Positions 1-6,294 of a stretch of DNA of 12,352 nt are shown here, piece by piece. The notes beneath the pieces were generated by a model, which saw only the letters and a list, made by a program, of their open reading frames with translations, was not told where the DNA came from and searched no databases. Position 1 is the stretch's first letter, and each line of letters starts with the position of its first letter. A program made the translations under genes and the position numbers. The DNA lies in the NCBI GenBank assembly GCA_964565705.1, contig CAZMGD010000117.1:1-12352 (forward strand), read 5' to 3'. The stretch comes from CAZMGD01 sp964565705. GTDB lineage: Bacteria; Actinomycetota; Acidimicrobiia; Acidimicrobiales; Ilumatobacteraceae.

Positions 1-1
1 G

Positions 2-529
2 TTCAACGAGGTGTTCTTCGACGACGTGTTCGTGCCCGACGACGACGTCGTCGGCCCGGTCGACGGCGGGTGGACCGTGGCTCGCGCCACCCTCGGCAAC
101 GAGAGCGTCAGCATCGGCAGCGGTGACGGCGGGCTCTCCTACCCCGGTGCTGCCCTGCTGCCCCTGTTCGACGCTCACCCGGAGCGTCTGACCGGTGGTG
201 CCGTGCGCCTCGGCCGCTACATCGCCGAGCAGCAGGCGATGCGCCTGCTCAATCTGCGGGCTGCGAACCGCGCGGTGTCCGGTGCCGGGCCGGGCCCCGA
301 AGGAGCGCTGACGAAGCTGGTCCTGTCCGAGCTCGGTCACGAGGTGGCGGCGATGCTGGCCGAGCTGCACGGTCCCGACACCGTGTTCTTCGAGGACGAC
401 ACCTTGATCAGCAACAGCCTGGTGCTCATGCATCGCGGCATGTCGATCGCCGGCGGCACCTCCGAGATCAAGCGCAACCAGATCGGCGAGCGGATCCTCG
501 GTCTGCCGCGCGACCCGCTCGTCAAGTAG
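2..529 (+). CDS. Acyl-CoA dehydrogenase, C-terminal part (5' end outside window)
   Basis: Partial gene; the reading frame is open from base 2 and ends at TAG 527-529, giving 175 visible residues. The first residues, FNEVFFDDVFVP, are the usual link from the beta-sheet domain to the C-terminal helical domain of acyl-CoA dehydrogenases. The end, IAGGTSEIKRN followed by IGERILGLPR, is the family's C-terminal FAD/active-site signature. The enzyme oxidises an acyl-CoA at C2-C3 and passes electrons to ETF; the substrate cannot be told. The position that holds the catalytic Glu in medium-chain enzymes (IYEGT) is Gly here (IAGGT). The Glu in LGNES, visible residue 34, lies where isovaleryl-CoA dehydrogenase-type enzymes carry their base, so activity may be kept; this alignment is by eye. 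Its last 8 bases overlap the end of the convergent recN. No terminator is visible. Confidence 0.93.
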   Translation, partial: FNEVFFDDVFVPDDDVVGPVDGGWTVARATLGNESVSIGSGDGGLSYPGAALLPLFDAHPERLTGGAVRLGRYIAEQQAMRLLNLRAANRAVSGAGPGPEGALTKLVLSELGHEVAAMLAELHGPDTVFFEDDTLISNSLVLMHRGMSIAGGTSEIKRNQIGERILGLPRDPLVK

Positions 530-2105
530 TGGTGCGGCGGCCGCCGAGCAGCTCGGCGGCGTGGATCCGCGCGGATTCCAGCCCCGGATCGCCGCTCAGC
601 ATGCGGGCGACCTCGTCGACGCGCCCGTCACCGTCGGCGCTGCTCACCACGGTCTCGGTCGTATCGTCGAGGACCTCCTTGGCGACGGTCAGGTGGCGGT
701 CGGCGAGCGCAGCCACCTGCGCGAGGTGGGTCACCACCAACACCTGGTGACGAGCGCCGAGCTCGGCCAGCGCCTCCGCCACCGAGACGGCAGCGGCCCC
801 GCCGATGCCGGCGTCGACCTCGTCGAACACGAGTGTCTCGGGCGCCGCGGTCAGCACGAGGCGCAGCGCCAACATCACTCTCGCCAGCTCGCCACCAGAC
901 GCGACCTTGGCGAGCGGGGCGGCGCCGAGGCCGGGGTTCGCGGCGAAGAGGATCGACACCCCTTCGCCGGCCGGGTCGTCGTCGATGCGCACCTCGAGCT
1001 CGGCTCGCGGCATCGCCAGCCGGCGGACCTGCTCGGTGACGCGGGCGGCGAGCGGTGCTGCACCTGCGCGGCGCGCGGCGCCGACCCGGCGGGCCGCGCG
1101 CTCGAGCGTGCGCAGCGCGTCGCGGCGCTCACGTTCCAGCTCGGCGAGCCGCTCGTCGTGCCCCTCGAGCTCGGCCAGGCGATCGGCTGCCTCGCGGTGG
1201 AACGCCATCACCTCGGCGACCGTGTCGCCGTACTTGCGCCGCAGGTCGCGGATCACCTGCCGGCGCTCGCGGACGGCGGCGAGGAGCTGGGGGTCGTCGT
1301 CGATGCCCTCGCCGATGTGGCGGATCTCGCTGGCGATGTCGCTCAGCTCTGCGAGCACGTCCACGATGCGTCCGGCCGACGGCTCGAACGGCCCGCGATC
1401 CGCCAGCGCTGCCGACGCCAGGCCGAGCGCGTCGACCGCGCCGCCGTCGCCGGTCAGCACCTCCACTGCCCGTTGCGCTGCGTCGCGGTGCGCCACCGCG
1501 TCCGCGAGGAGATCCTCTCGACGGCGAAGGGCGACGTCCTCCCCCTCATCCTCCAGTCCGGCTGCGTCGAGCTCGGCCACCTGGAAGCGCAGCAGATCCA
1601 CCTCGCGCGCCCGTGCTCTCGCGTCGCCACCCAGGGCCGCAGCTGTGGCATCGATCTCCGCCACGCGCGCCCGTGCCTCTCGCAGCGGCGCGAGGTCGAC
1701 CTTGGCGAACTCGTCCAGGGCTCCACGCTGGGCGGCCGCGCTGAACAGGCTCTGATGTGCGTGCTGACCATGGAGGTCGACCAGCCGCGCGCCCCACTCG
1801 GCGAGGGTGGCGACCGTCGCCAACCGTCCGTCGACGTAGGCCCGCGATCGACCCTCGGCGGGCACGACGCGAGCGAGCACGACCTCGGTGTCGCCGAGCT
1901 CGAACCGCCCTTCGATCCGCGCCTCGGCCGCACCGCTGCGCACGACGACAGCGTCGGCACGCCCGCCGAGCAGCAGGTCGAGCGCATCGACCACCATCGT
2001 CTTGCCTGCGCCGGTCTCGCCGGTCACTGCCGTCAGGCCCGCGCCGAGCAGCAGCTGCAGCTCGCGGATGACCCCGAAGTTCTCGATCCGCAGTTCCGTC
2101 AGCAC
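522..2105 (-). CDS. recN: DNA repair protein RecN
   Basis: SMC-like ATPase acting in double-strand break repair with RecA; cytosolic, 527 aa, slightly short of the usual 550-590. Order of parts: start MLTELRIENFGVI typical of RecN; Walker A GETGAGKT at 29-36; conserved LHGQHAHQSL at 111-120; Arg/Glu/Ala-rich coiled-coil region about 140-350 interrupted by the RecN-typical DLRRKYG at 287-293; ABC signature SGGE at 403-406; Walker B LVFDEVD at 425-431 with E429 as catalytic base; VTHLAQVA at 458-465 with H460 as switch His. All ATPase residues are present, so it should be functional. Start is GTG at 2105, chosen because it fits the family N-terminus; no good Shine-Dalgarno sequence precedes it. 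It lies 39 nt after nadK and is the last gene of the run. Its stop codon lies inside the end of the convergent acyl-CoA dehydrogenase gene. LexA control is common for recN, but I see no clear SOS box in the 39-nt gap. Confidence 0.96.
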   Translation of the reverse strand: MLTELRIENFGVIRELQLLLGAGLTAVTGETGAGKTMVVDALDLLLGGRADAVVVRSGAAEARIEGRFELGDTEVVLARVVPAEGRSRAYVDGRLATVATLAEWGARLVDLHGQHAHQSLFSAAAQRGALDEFAKVDLAPLREARARVAEIDATAAALGGDARARAREVDLLRFQVAELDAAGLEDEGEDVALRRREDLLADAVAHRDAAQRAVEVLTGDGGAVDALGLASAALADRGPFEPSAGRIVDVLAELSDIASEIRHIGEGIDDDPQLLAAVRERRQVIRDLRRKYGDTVAEVMAFHREAADRLAELEGHDERLAELERERRDALRTLERAARRVGAARRAGAAPLAARVTEQVRRLAMPRAELEVRIDDDPAGEGVSILFAANPGLGAAPLAKVASGGELARVMLALRLVLTAAPETLVFDEVDAGIGGAAAVSVAEALAELGARHQVLVVTHLAQVAALADRHLTVAKEVLDDTTETVVSSADGDGRVDEVARMLSGDPGLESARIHAAELLGGRRTTT

Positions 2106-2144
2106 GTTGTCAGGATGTCAGAGGGGTGCACGCGACCCGAGGAT

Positions 2145-2978
2145 CTACCGGTCGGCGAGACCGAACTTCTGCTTCAGCACCTGGTGGAAGTGGTGTGGAC
2201 CGAAGCGCACGAACAGAGCTTCGGCCGCCGCCACGCCGCAGGAGATCCGGTCGCCCTCGCCGAGGGTGGCGACGCGCTGACCGTCGACGGCGACGTCGAC
2301 GGGGCGGTGGCCGATCACCTCGATCTCGAGGCGCTCCGCCGGGTCGAGCACGAGTGAGCGGTCGAACAGCATGTGTGGCGACACCGGCGTCAGGAGCACC
2401 GCCCGGTGTCGAGGGGACACCACCGGCCCGCGCGCCGACAGCGAGTAGGCGGTGGAGCCGGTCGGGGTCGAGGCGATCAAGCCGTCGGCCTGGTAGGTCG
2501 TGAACATCTCACCGTCGATGAACACCCGCATCCGCACGGTGTGGCCGGCCTCGCGCTTCTCCAACGACGCCTCGTTCAGCGCCAGGTGGTGGGCGTCACC
2601 GATCTCGGCGCGCAGCATCATGCGCGACTCGATGCTGTACGAGCCAGCGAAGTACCGCTCCAGCGCGGGCACCAGGTCCGAGGGCTCGACCTCGGCCAGG
2701 TAGCCGAGCAGACCCACGTTGACACCGATGACGGGCACCGCGGCGCCGTCGAGCAGGTGCACGGCACGCAGCATCGTGCCGTCACCGCCCAGGCTGATGA
2801 CCATCTCGGCCGACTTGGCCTCGGCGCCGTCGACGAGGGCGGGCAGCCCGAGCGCCGCGGCGTCGTCGCCGTGCAGGAACGGCTGGTGACCGTGTGCGTC
2901 CAGCCACCGCGCCGCCTCCTGGGCGAGCGATGCGGCGTCGGGGCGCAGGTGGTGGCCGACGATCAAGACGCTGGCCAT
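2145..2978 (-). CDS. nadK: NAD kinase
   Basis: Phosphorylates NAD to NADP using ATP or polyphosphate (ppnK in older naming); cytosolic, 277 aa, normal for bacteria. The GGDGT motif at 64-68 carries the catalytic Asp66. The NE pair at 135-136 and D165-GLIASTPTGSTAY up to Tyr178 form the conserved substrate site. TPVSPHMLFDRSLVL near 197-211 matches the late conserved block, and VDGQR near 232-236 is also typical. One deviation: the block usually read as SAGGP is SARGP here (Arg183 for Gly). ATG start 2978 overlaps the tlyA stop by one base (TGATG) and is preceded by a strong GGGGGAG Shine-Dalgarno sequence, so translation is probably coupled to tlyA. The tlyA-nadK-recN order is the same as in M. 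tuberculosis (Rv1694-Rv1695-Rv1696). Confidence 0.96.
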   Translation of the reverse strand: MASVLIVGHHLRPDAASLAQEAARWLDAHGHQPFLHGDDAAALGLPALVDGAEAKSAEMVISLGGDGTMLRAVHLLDGAAVPVIGVNVGLLGYLAEVEPSDLVPALERYFAGSYSIESRMMLRAEIGDAHHLALNEASLEKREAGHTVRMRVFIDGEMFTTYQADGLIASTPTGSTAYSLSARGPVVSPRHRAVLLTPVSPHMLFDRSLVLDPAERLEIEVIGHRPVDVAVDGQRVATLGEGDRISCGVAAAEALFVRFGPHHFHQVLKQKFGLADR

Positions 2979-3724
2979 CAGCCACTCCCCCGGCGGGCGT
3001 GGATCAGGAACTCACGATTGCCGTCGCCGCCGTGGATCGGGGAATCGATGGTGGCCAGCACTGCGGCGCCGGCGGACTCGATCGCCTCACCGACCTCGAC
3101 CAGTACGCGCTCGTGGATGGCCGGATCGGTGATGATGCCCTTGCCCCGGCTCGCCTCCTGCCGGGTTGCCTCGAACTGTGGCTTGACGAGCAGCACCAGG
3201 TCGGCGCGCGGTCGCGCCGCTTGGACCAGCGCCGGGAGCACCAGCCGCAGGGAGATGAACGACAGGTCGGCCACGACGAGGTCGACCGGACCGCCGATGT
3301 CGCAGGGCGCGAGGCGGCGGACGTTGAAGCGCTCGTACACCTCGACCCGCTCGTCGGCGCGGATCCGCTCATGGAGCTGGCCGTGGCCGACGTCGAGGGC
3401 GACGACTCGCGCCGCGCCCCGCTGGAGGAGGCAGTCGGTGAACCCCCCGGTGGACGCGCCGGCATCGAGGACGCGCCAGCCGGCCGGGTCGAGGCCGAAC
3501 GCGTCGAGCGCGGCTTCGAGCTTCAACCCGCCGCGGCTGACGTACTTGGGGGGTGGCCCCTGGAGTACGACGGCGTCGGCGGGATCGACCTGGCGAGCCG
3601 GCTTGTCGGCCTGGGCCCCGTTGACGAGCACGCGACCGAGCGTGATCTGGGTAGCCGCCTCGGTGCGACTGGCGGCAAGACCGCGGCGCACGAGCTCGGC
3701 GTCGAGTCGACGCCGGCGGGTCAA
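2978..3724 (-). CDS. tlyA: TlyA-family rRNA 2'-O-methyltransferase (S4 domain plus SAM-dependent methylase)
   Basis: In mycobacteria TlyA methylates ribose in 16S and 23S rRNA and its loss gives capreomycin resistance; that function is transferred from the family. With a TTG start at 3724 the protein has 248 aa. Residues 3-60 are an S4 RNA-binding domain (RRRRLDAELVRRGLA onward). VSRGGLKLEAAL at 62-73 contains Lys68. The SAM site is LDAGASTGGFTDCLL at 86-100, followed by VALDVGHGQL, VVADLSFISL and LVKPQFE, and a late NREFLI. These hold the expected K-D-K-E residues. The TTG start matches the mycobacterial N-terminus MARRARVDAELVRRG and has GAGG 5 nt upstream, overlapping the stop of the preceding gene. 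An in-frame GTG at 3763 (261 aa) is possible but would overlap the upstream gene by 32 nt. Frame continuation further upstream is an Arg-rich shadow of the Lys-rich gene. Confidence 0.93.
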   Translation of the reverse strand: MTRRRRLDAELVRRGLAASRTEAATQITLGRVLVNGAQADKPARQVDPADAVVLQGPPPKYVSRGGLKLEAALDAFGLDPAGWRVLDAGASTGGFTDCLLQRGAARVVALDVGHGQLHERIRADERVEVYERFNVRRLAPCDIGGPVDLVVADLSFISLRLVLPALVQAARPRADLVLLVKPQFEATRQEASRGKGIITDPAIHERVLVEVGEAIESAGAAVLATIDSPIHGGDGNREFLIHARRGSG

Positions 3725-3731
3725 GGGCGCC

Positions 3732-4262
3732 TCAGCCAGGCCCTGTGGTACCGCGACCGACACCCGACGGCCCCGTCGCCTTCTTCGCCGGCGCCGCCTT
3801 CTTCGCAGCAGCCTTCTTCGCCGGCGCCCCCAGGGTCGGCGCCGCCTTCTTGGCGGCAGCGGCCTTCTTCGCCGGCGCCGCCTTCTTCGCAGCAGCCTTC
3901 TTCGCCGGCGCCTTCTTGGCGGCAGCCGCCTTCTTCGCCGGCGGGGCGGGCGCCGGACCCGGCGCTCCGGTGGTGCGGCTGACGACGGTGCTGACGAGAT
4001 CCTCGAGACGGTGCTCGATGTCGTCGACGCGGGCCGACAGCCGGTCGAACTGGACGCTGAACTCCCGCTGGACGCGCACGACCACCGACTCGGCGGCGTC
4101 CTTGCTCCTGTCGACGAATGCGGCGAGCGCCTGCTCGGCGTCAGCGCGCCGGATCTGCCCATCGCTCACCAGCTTGCGCACGAGCGCCTCGGCCTTCGCC
4201 TGGGAGAGTCCGGTGAACTGGACCCCCGCGTCGAGGAGCCGGTTGAAGACGTTGTCAGCCAT
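3732..4262 (-). CDS. Small phasin/histone H1-like protein with Lys-Ala-Pro-rich tail
   Basis: 176 aa in two parts. Residues 1-98 look helical and partly coiled-coil, with heptad-like DRLSARVDDIEHRLEDLV at 73-90, and resemble PHA-granule/phasin-like small proteins. Residues 100-176 are a low-complexity tail with nine KK pairs in an AAKKA/APAKKA pattern, like histone H1 and the tails of actinobacterial HupB. Such tails bind DNA or RNA non-specifically, so a nucleoid- or RNA-associated role is plausible but not shown. The start ATG at 4262 overlaps the stop of the upstream phosphatase gene by 8 nt and no Shine-Dalgarno sequence is evident, suggesting coupling. The stop is 7 nt before the tlyA TTG. 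In M. tuberculosis the same slot holds the tiny Rv1693. The tail DNA contains a 51-nt perfect direct repeat, so its length may vary between strains. Reality of the gene is well supported by tight spacing; the name is a guess from composition. Confidence 0.85.
   Translation of the reverse strand: MADNVFNRLLDAGVQFTGLSQAKAEALVRKLVSDGQIRRADAEQALAAFVDRSKDAAESVVVRVQREFSVQFDRLSARVDDIEHRLEDLVSTVVSRTTGAPGPAPAPPAKKAAAAKKAPAKKAAAKKAAPAKKAAAAKKAAPTLGAPAKKAAAKKAAPAKKATGPSGVGRGTTGPG
3778..3912. repeat. 51-nt perfect direct repeat inside the Lys-rich tail
   Basis: Bases 3778-3828 and 3862-3912 are identical over 51 nt, offset 84 nt (28 codons). They encode AKKA/APAKKA units of the histone-like protein on the minus strand. 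The codon-level identity, not only amino-acid similarity, points to recent internal duplication or slippage. Confidence 0.85.
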
Positions 4263-5040
4263 GGGACAAGAGCGTAGTGGCGATGGCGGACAGGTCGGTC
4301 CCGACCAGGTCGCCAGGCGGATCGGCCCCGGCCAGGTCGGTGGTCACCCCCGACAGCACGAGCGCGAAGCGGCAGCCCAGAACCCGGGCGAATCGTCCGT
4401 CGGTGTCGGGCCGGTCGCCGATCATCCACGCCCGATCCACGCCAGAGCCGTAGCGAGTCCGGACCAGCTGCGCCATCGGTGCGTAGGGCTTGCCGGCCAC
4501 GACCGGCGCCAGGCCGCTCGCCGTGGCGATCGCCGCCAGCAGCGATCCGCCACCCGGGATCGCACCGGCGGCCGTCGGATACGTCGCGTCGTCGTTGGTG
4601 CCGATCAGGCGAGCGCCGGCGAAGATCGCGGCGGTTGCCCGACGCAGCGTCTCGTAGTCGAACCGGCGGTCGATGCCGGCGACCACTGCGTCGAAGCCGC
4701 GCGGCTCGCTGTGCTCGTGCGCGTCGAGCGCCTCAACACCTCTCGCCGCCAAGGCCTCGAAGATGCCGGCGCCACCGACGACCAGCGCTCGCTCCCCCGC
4801 CTCCAGCAGCTCGGCGGCGGCGAGCGCCGAGGTCAACACGGCGCCTCGGGCCGGGACGCCCACGCTGGCGAGGGCCCGTTCCTGCGCGGCGAGCGTGTCG
4901 GCGCTGTTGTTGGTCACGAACGCGACGGTCGCCCCCGCAGCCCGCAGTCGGGCGATCGCGTCTGCCGATCCGGCGATGCCATGGTGGGCCAGCCAGACCA
5001 CGCCGTCGAGGTCGCACAGCACCAGGAGGTCTCCGCTCAC
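4255..5040 (-). CDS. HAD-superfamily IIA phosphatase (NagD / glycerol-3-phosphate phosphatase type)
   Basis: 261 aa. HAD motif I is CDLDGVVW with nucleophile Asp10 and Asp12. Motif II is FVTNNS with Thr43. TYPTAAGAIPGGGSLLAA at 153-170 is the NagD-type cap signature. Lys184 (VAGKPYAPM) is motif III, and MIGDRPDTDGRFA at 206-218 is motif IV with Asp209 and Asp214. It should hydrolyse a small phosphate ester in the cytosol. The M. tuberculosis gene in the same position, Rv1692, is a glycerol-3-phosphate phosphatase in lipid polar-head recycling, so this substrate is a fair hypothesis. Rv1692 has an extra C-terminal domain, to my knowledge; here the protein ends just after the HAD core. Start GTG 5040 is the longest start, without a good Shine-Dalgarno sequence; a GTG at 5022 (255 aa) has GGAGA about 7 nt upstream and is a real alternative. 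First gene of the five-gene run. Confidence 0.92.
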   Translation of the reverse strand: MSGDLLVLCDLDGVVWLAHHGIAGSADAIARLRAAGATVAFVTNNSADTLAAQERALASVGVPARGAVLTSALAAAELLEAGERALVVGGAGIFEALAARGVEALDAHEHSEPRGFDAVVAGIDRRFDYETLRRATAAIFAGARLIGTNDDATYPTAAGAIPGGGSLLAAIATASGLAPVVAGKPYAPMAQLVRTRYGSGVDRAWMIGDRPDTDGRFARVLGCRFALVLSGVTTDLAGADPPGDLVGTDLSAIATTLLSHG

Positions 5041-5109
5041 CTGAGCGATGCTGGCACAGCGGCGTCACCGAGGACCGTGCGCGGACGCCGTCCGTGCCAA
5101 CCTGGGATC
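5041..5109. promoter_or_regulatory. Divergent intergenic gap, probable promoters for the phosphatase operon and the DUF1015 gene
   Basis: Only 69 bp separate two GTG-started divergent genes, so both promoters must lie here or inside coding DNA. On the minus strand CAGCAT (5053-5048) is followed by 7 nt and then the GTG at 5040, the spacing of a leaderless transcript. On the plus strand CAACCT (5098-5103) is followed by 6 nt and the GTG at 5110. Both fit the actinobacterial TANNNT -10 element only in its weaker CANNNT form. No -35 boxes are clear. Neither start has a good Shine-Dalgarno sequence. Confidence 0.35.
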
Positions 5110-6294
5110 GTGCCCCGCTTCGAAGCCTTCCGTGCCCTGCGCTACGCCACGACCGTCGATCTGGAGGCGGTCGTCGCGCCGCCCTACGACGTCTTGTCGA
5201 ACGCCGACCTCGACGAGCTCGCCGCTCGCGACGACCACAACATCGTCTACGTCGACGTGCCGCGAGAGGCCGACGGATCAGGGCGATACGCGACGGCCGC
5301 GGCGACGCTGCACGCCTGGATCAATGGCGGCACGCTGGTGCTGGATCCCGAACCGAGCCTGACCCTGTACCGCATGTCGTTCACCGACGAGGCCGGCCAG
5401 GTTCGCCACACGGTCGGAGTGGTGGGTGCGCTCGAGGTGGTCGACGCCGGCTCGCCTGAGGTGCTGCCCCACGAACGGACCACGCCGAAGGCCTCGACCG
5501 ATCGCCTCGAGCTGACCCGGGCCACCGCCGCGAACCTCTCCCCCGTCTGGGGCCTCTCCCTGACCGATGGCCTCAGCGACCTGCTCGCCGAGCCCGGCGA
5601 CGCGCTCGGCGCCGTGGAGTTCGAGGGGGTGGTGCACCGGGTGGAGCGGGTCAGCGATCCCGAGCGGGTGGCCGCGATCTCGGCGTCGGTCGCTTCGAGC
5701 CCGGTGCTGATCGCCGACGGCCACCACCGGTACTCGATCGCCCGCACCTACCGTGACGAGGTCCGCGCCCGCGTGAACGGCGACGCCGGGGCCGCTGAGC
5801 TGACGATGACGTACATCGGCGAGCTCGTCGCCGAGCAGCTGAGCGTCGCCGCGATCCATCGCCTGTATCGCGACGTCGAACCCGATGCCCTGCTGGCCGA
5901 GCTCGAGCGCTGGTTCACGCTCGAGCAGGCCGGCCCGGTCGACTCGGGGTTCGCCCAGGAGACGGTCACCCGCGGCGCCCTGTGCTTCGTCGCCGCCGAC
6001 GGCATCGGTACGTGGCTGACCCCGCGCGCGGCGATGTTCGCCGGCGTGCGCGACCTCGACGGGGCGCGCCTCGAACACGCGCTCCAGGGGTTCGACCACG
6101 ACGTCACCTACCAGCACGGCGTCGACGAGGTCGTCGACGCGGTGAGGAGCGGCGACGCCGCGGCCGCGGTCCTGATCCGTCCGGTCAGCGTCGCCGAGAT
6201 CCGCCGGACCGCGACCGAGGGGCTGCTGATGCCGCCGAAGTCGACGTTCTTCACCCCCAAGCTCCGCACCGGTCTGGTGCTGAGACCGTTTTGA
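5110..6294 (+). CDS. DUF1015 family protein, function unknown
   Basis: 394 aa, normal for DUF1015. Family landmarks by eye: N-terminal FEAFRALRY; VVAPPYDVLS at 21-30; HERTTPKASTDRLELTRATAANLSPVWGL at about 121-149; and IADGHHRYSIARTYRDE at 201-217, whose DGHHRY is the most conserved block of the family. It ends with a LMPPKSTFFTPKLRTGL tail, also typical. No signal peptide or membrane segment is seen, so it is probably cytosolic. No reaction is established that I can name with confidence; the His-rich DGHHRY block looks like a metal or nucleotide site. Start GTG at 5110 gives the family N-terminus; the frame is open much further upstream but that part is the antisense shadow of the phosphatase and tlyA-side genes. 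TGGGA lies too close to the start to be a good Shine-Dalgarno sequence. Divergent from the phosphatase operon; the stop codon coincides with the first bases of the downstream tandem repeat. Confidence 0.9.
   Translation: MPRFEAFRALRYATTVDLEAVVAPPYDVLSNADLDELAARDDHNIVYVDVPREADGSGRYATAAATLHAWINGGTLVLDPEPSLTLYRMSFTDEAGQVRHTVGVVGALEVVDAGSPEVLPHERTTPKASTDRLELTRATAANLSPVWGLSLTDGLSDLLAEPGDALGAVEFEGVVHRVERVSDPERVAAISASVASSPVLIADGHHRYSIARTYRDEVRARVNGDAGAAELTMTYIGELVAEQLSVAAIHRLYRDVEPDALLAELERWFTLEQAGPVDSGFAQETVTRGALCFVAADGIGTWLTPRAAMFAGVRDLDGARLEHALQGFDHDVTYQHGVDEVVDAVRSGDAAAAVLIRPVSVAEIRRTATEGLLMPPKSTFFTPKLRTGLVLRPF

Noticed and set aside
2106..2144. LexA/SOS box before recN
   Set aside because: I looked for a palindromic GAAC...GTTC type site in the gap and found none that I could defend.
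561..2357. Long plus-strand open frame (598 codons) across recN
   Set aside because: It is antisense to recN, rich in His/Arg/Gln with no recognisable domain, and is the expected shadow of a high-GC gene whose motifs are all intact on the other strand.
3764..4162. N-terminal extension of TlyA
   Set aside because: It reads as Arg/Pro/Ser low complexity because it is the Lys-rich tail in another frame; TlyA homology begins at the TTG.
2373..4277. 634-codon plus-strand frame over nadK and tlyA
   Set aside because: Antisense shadow without conserved domains.
3745..5109. Upstream extension of the DUF1015 frame
   Set aside because: The frame stays open but covers the histone-like and phosphatase genes antisense; family similarity begins at 5110.
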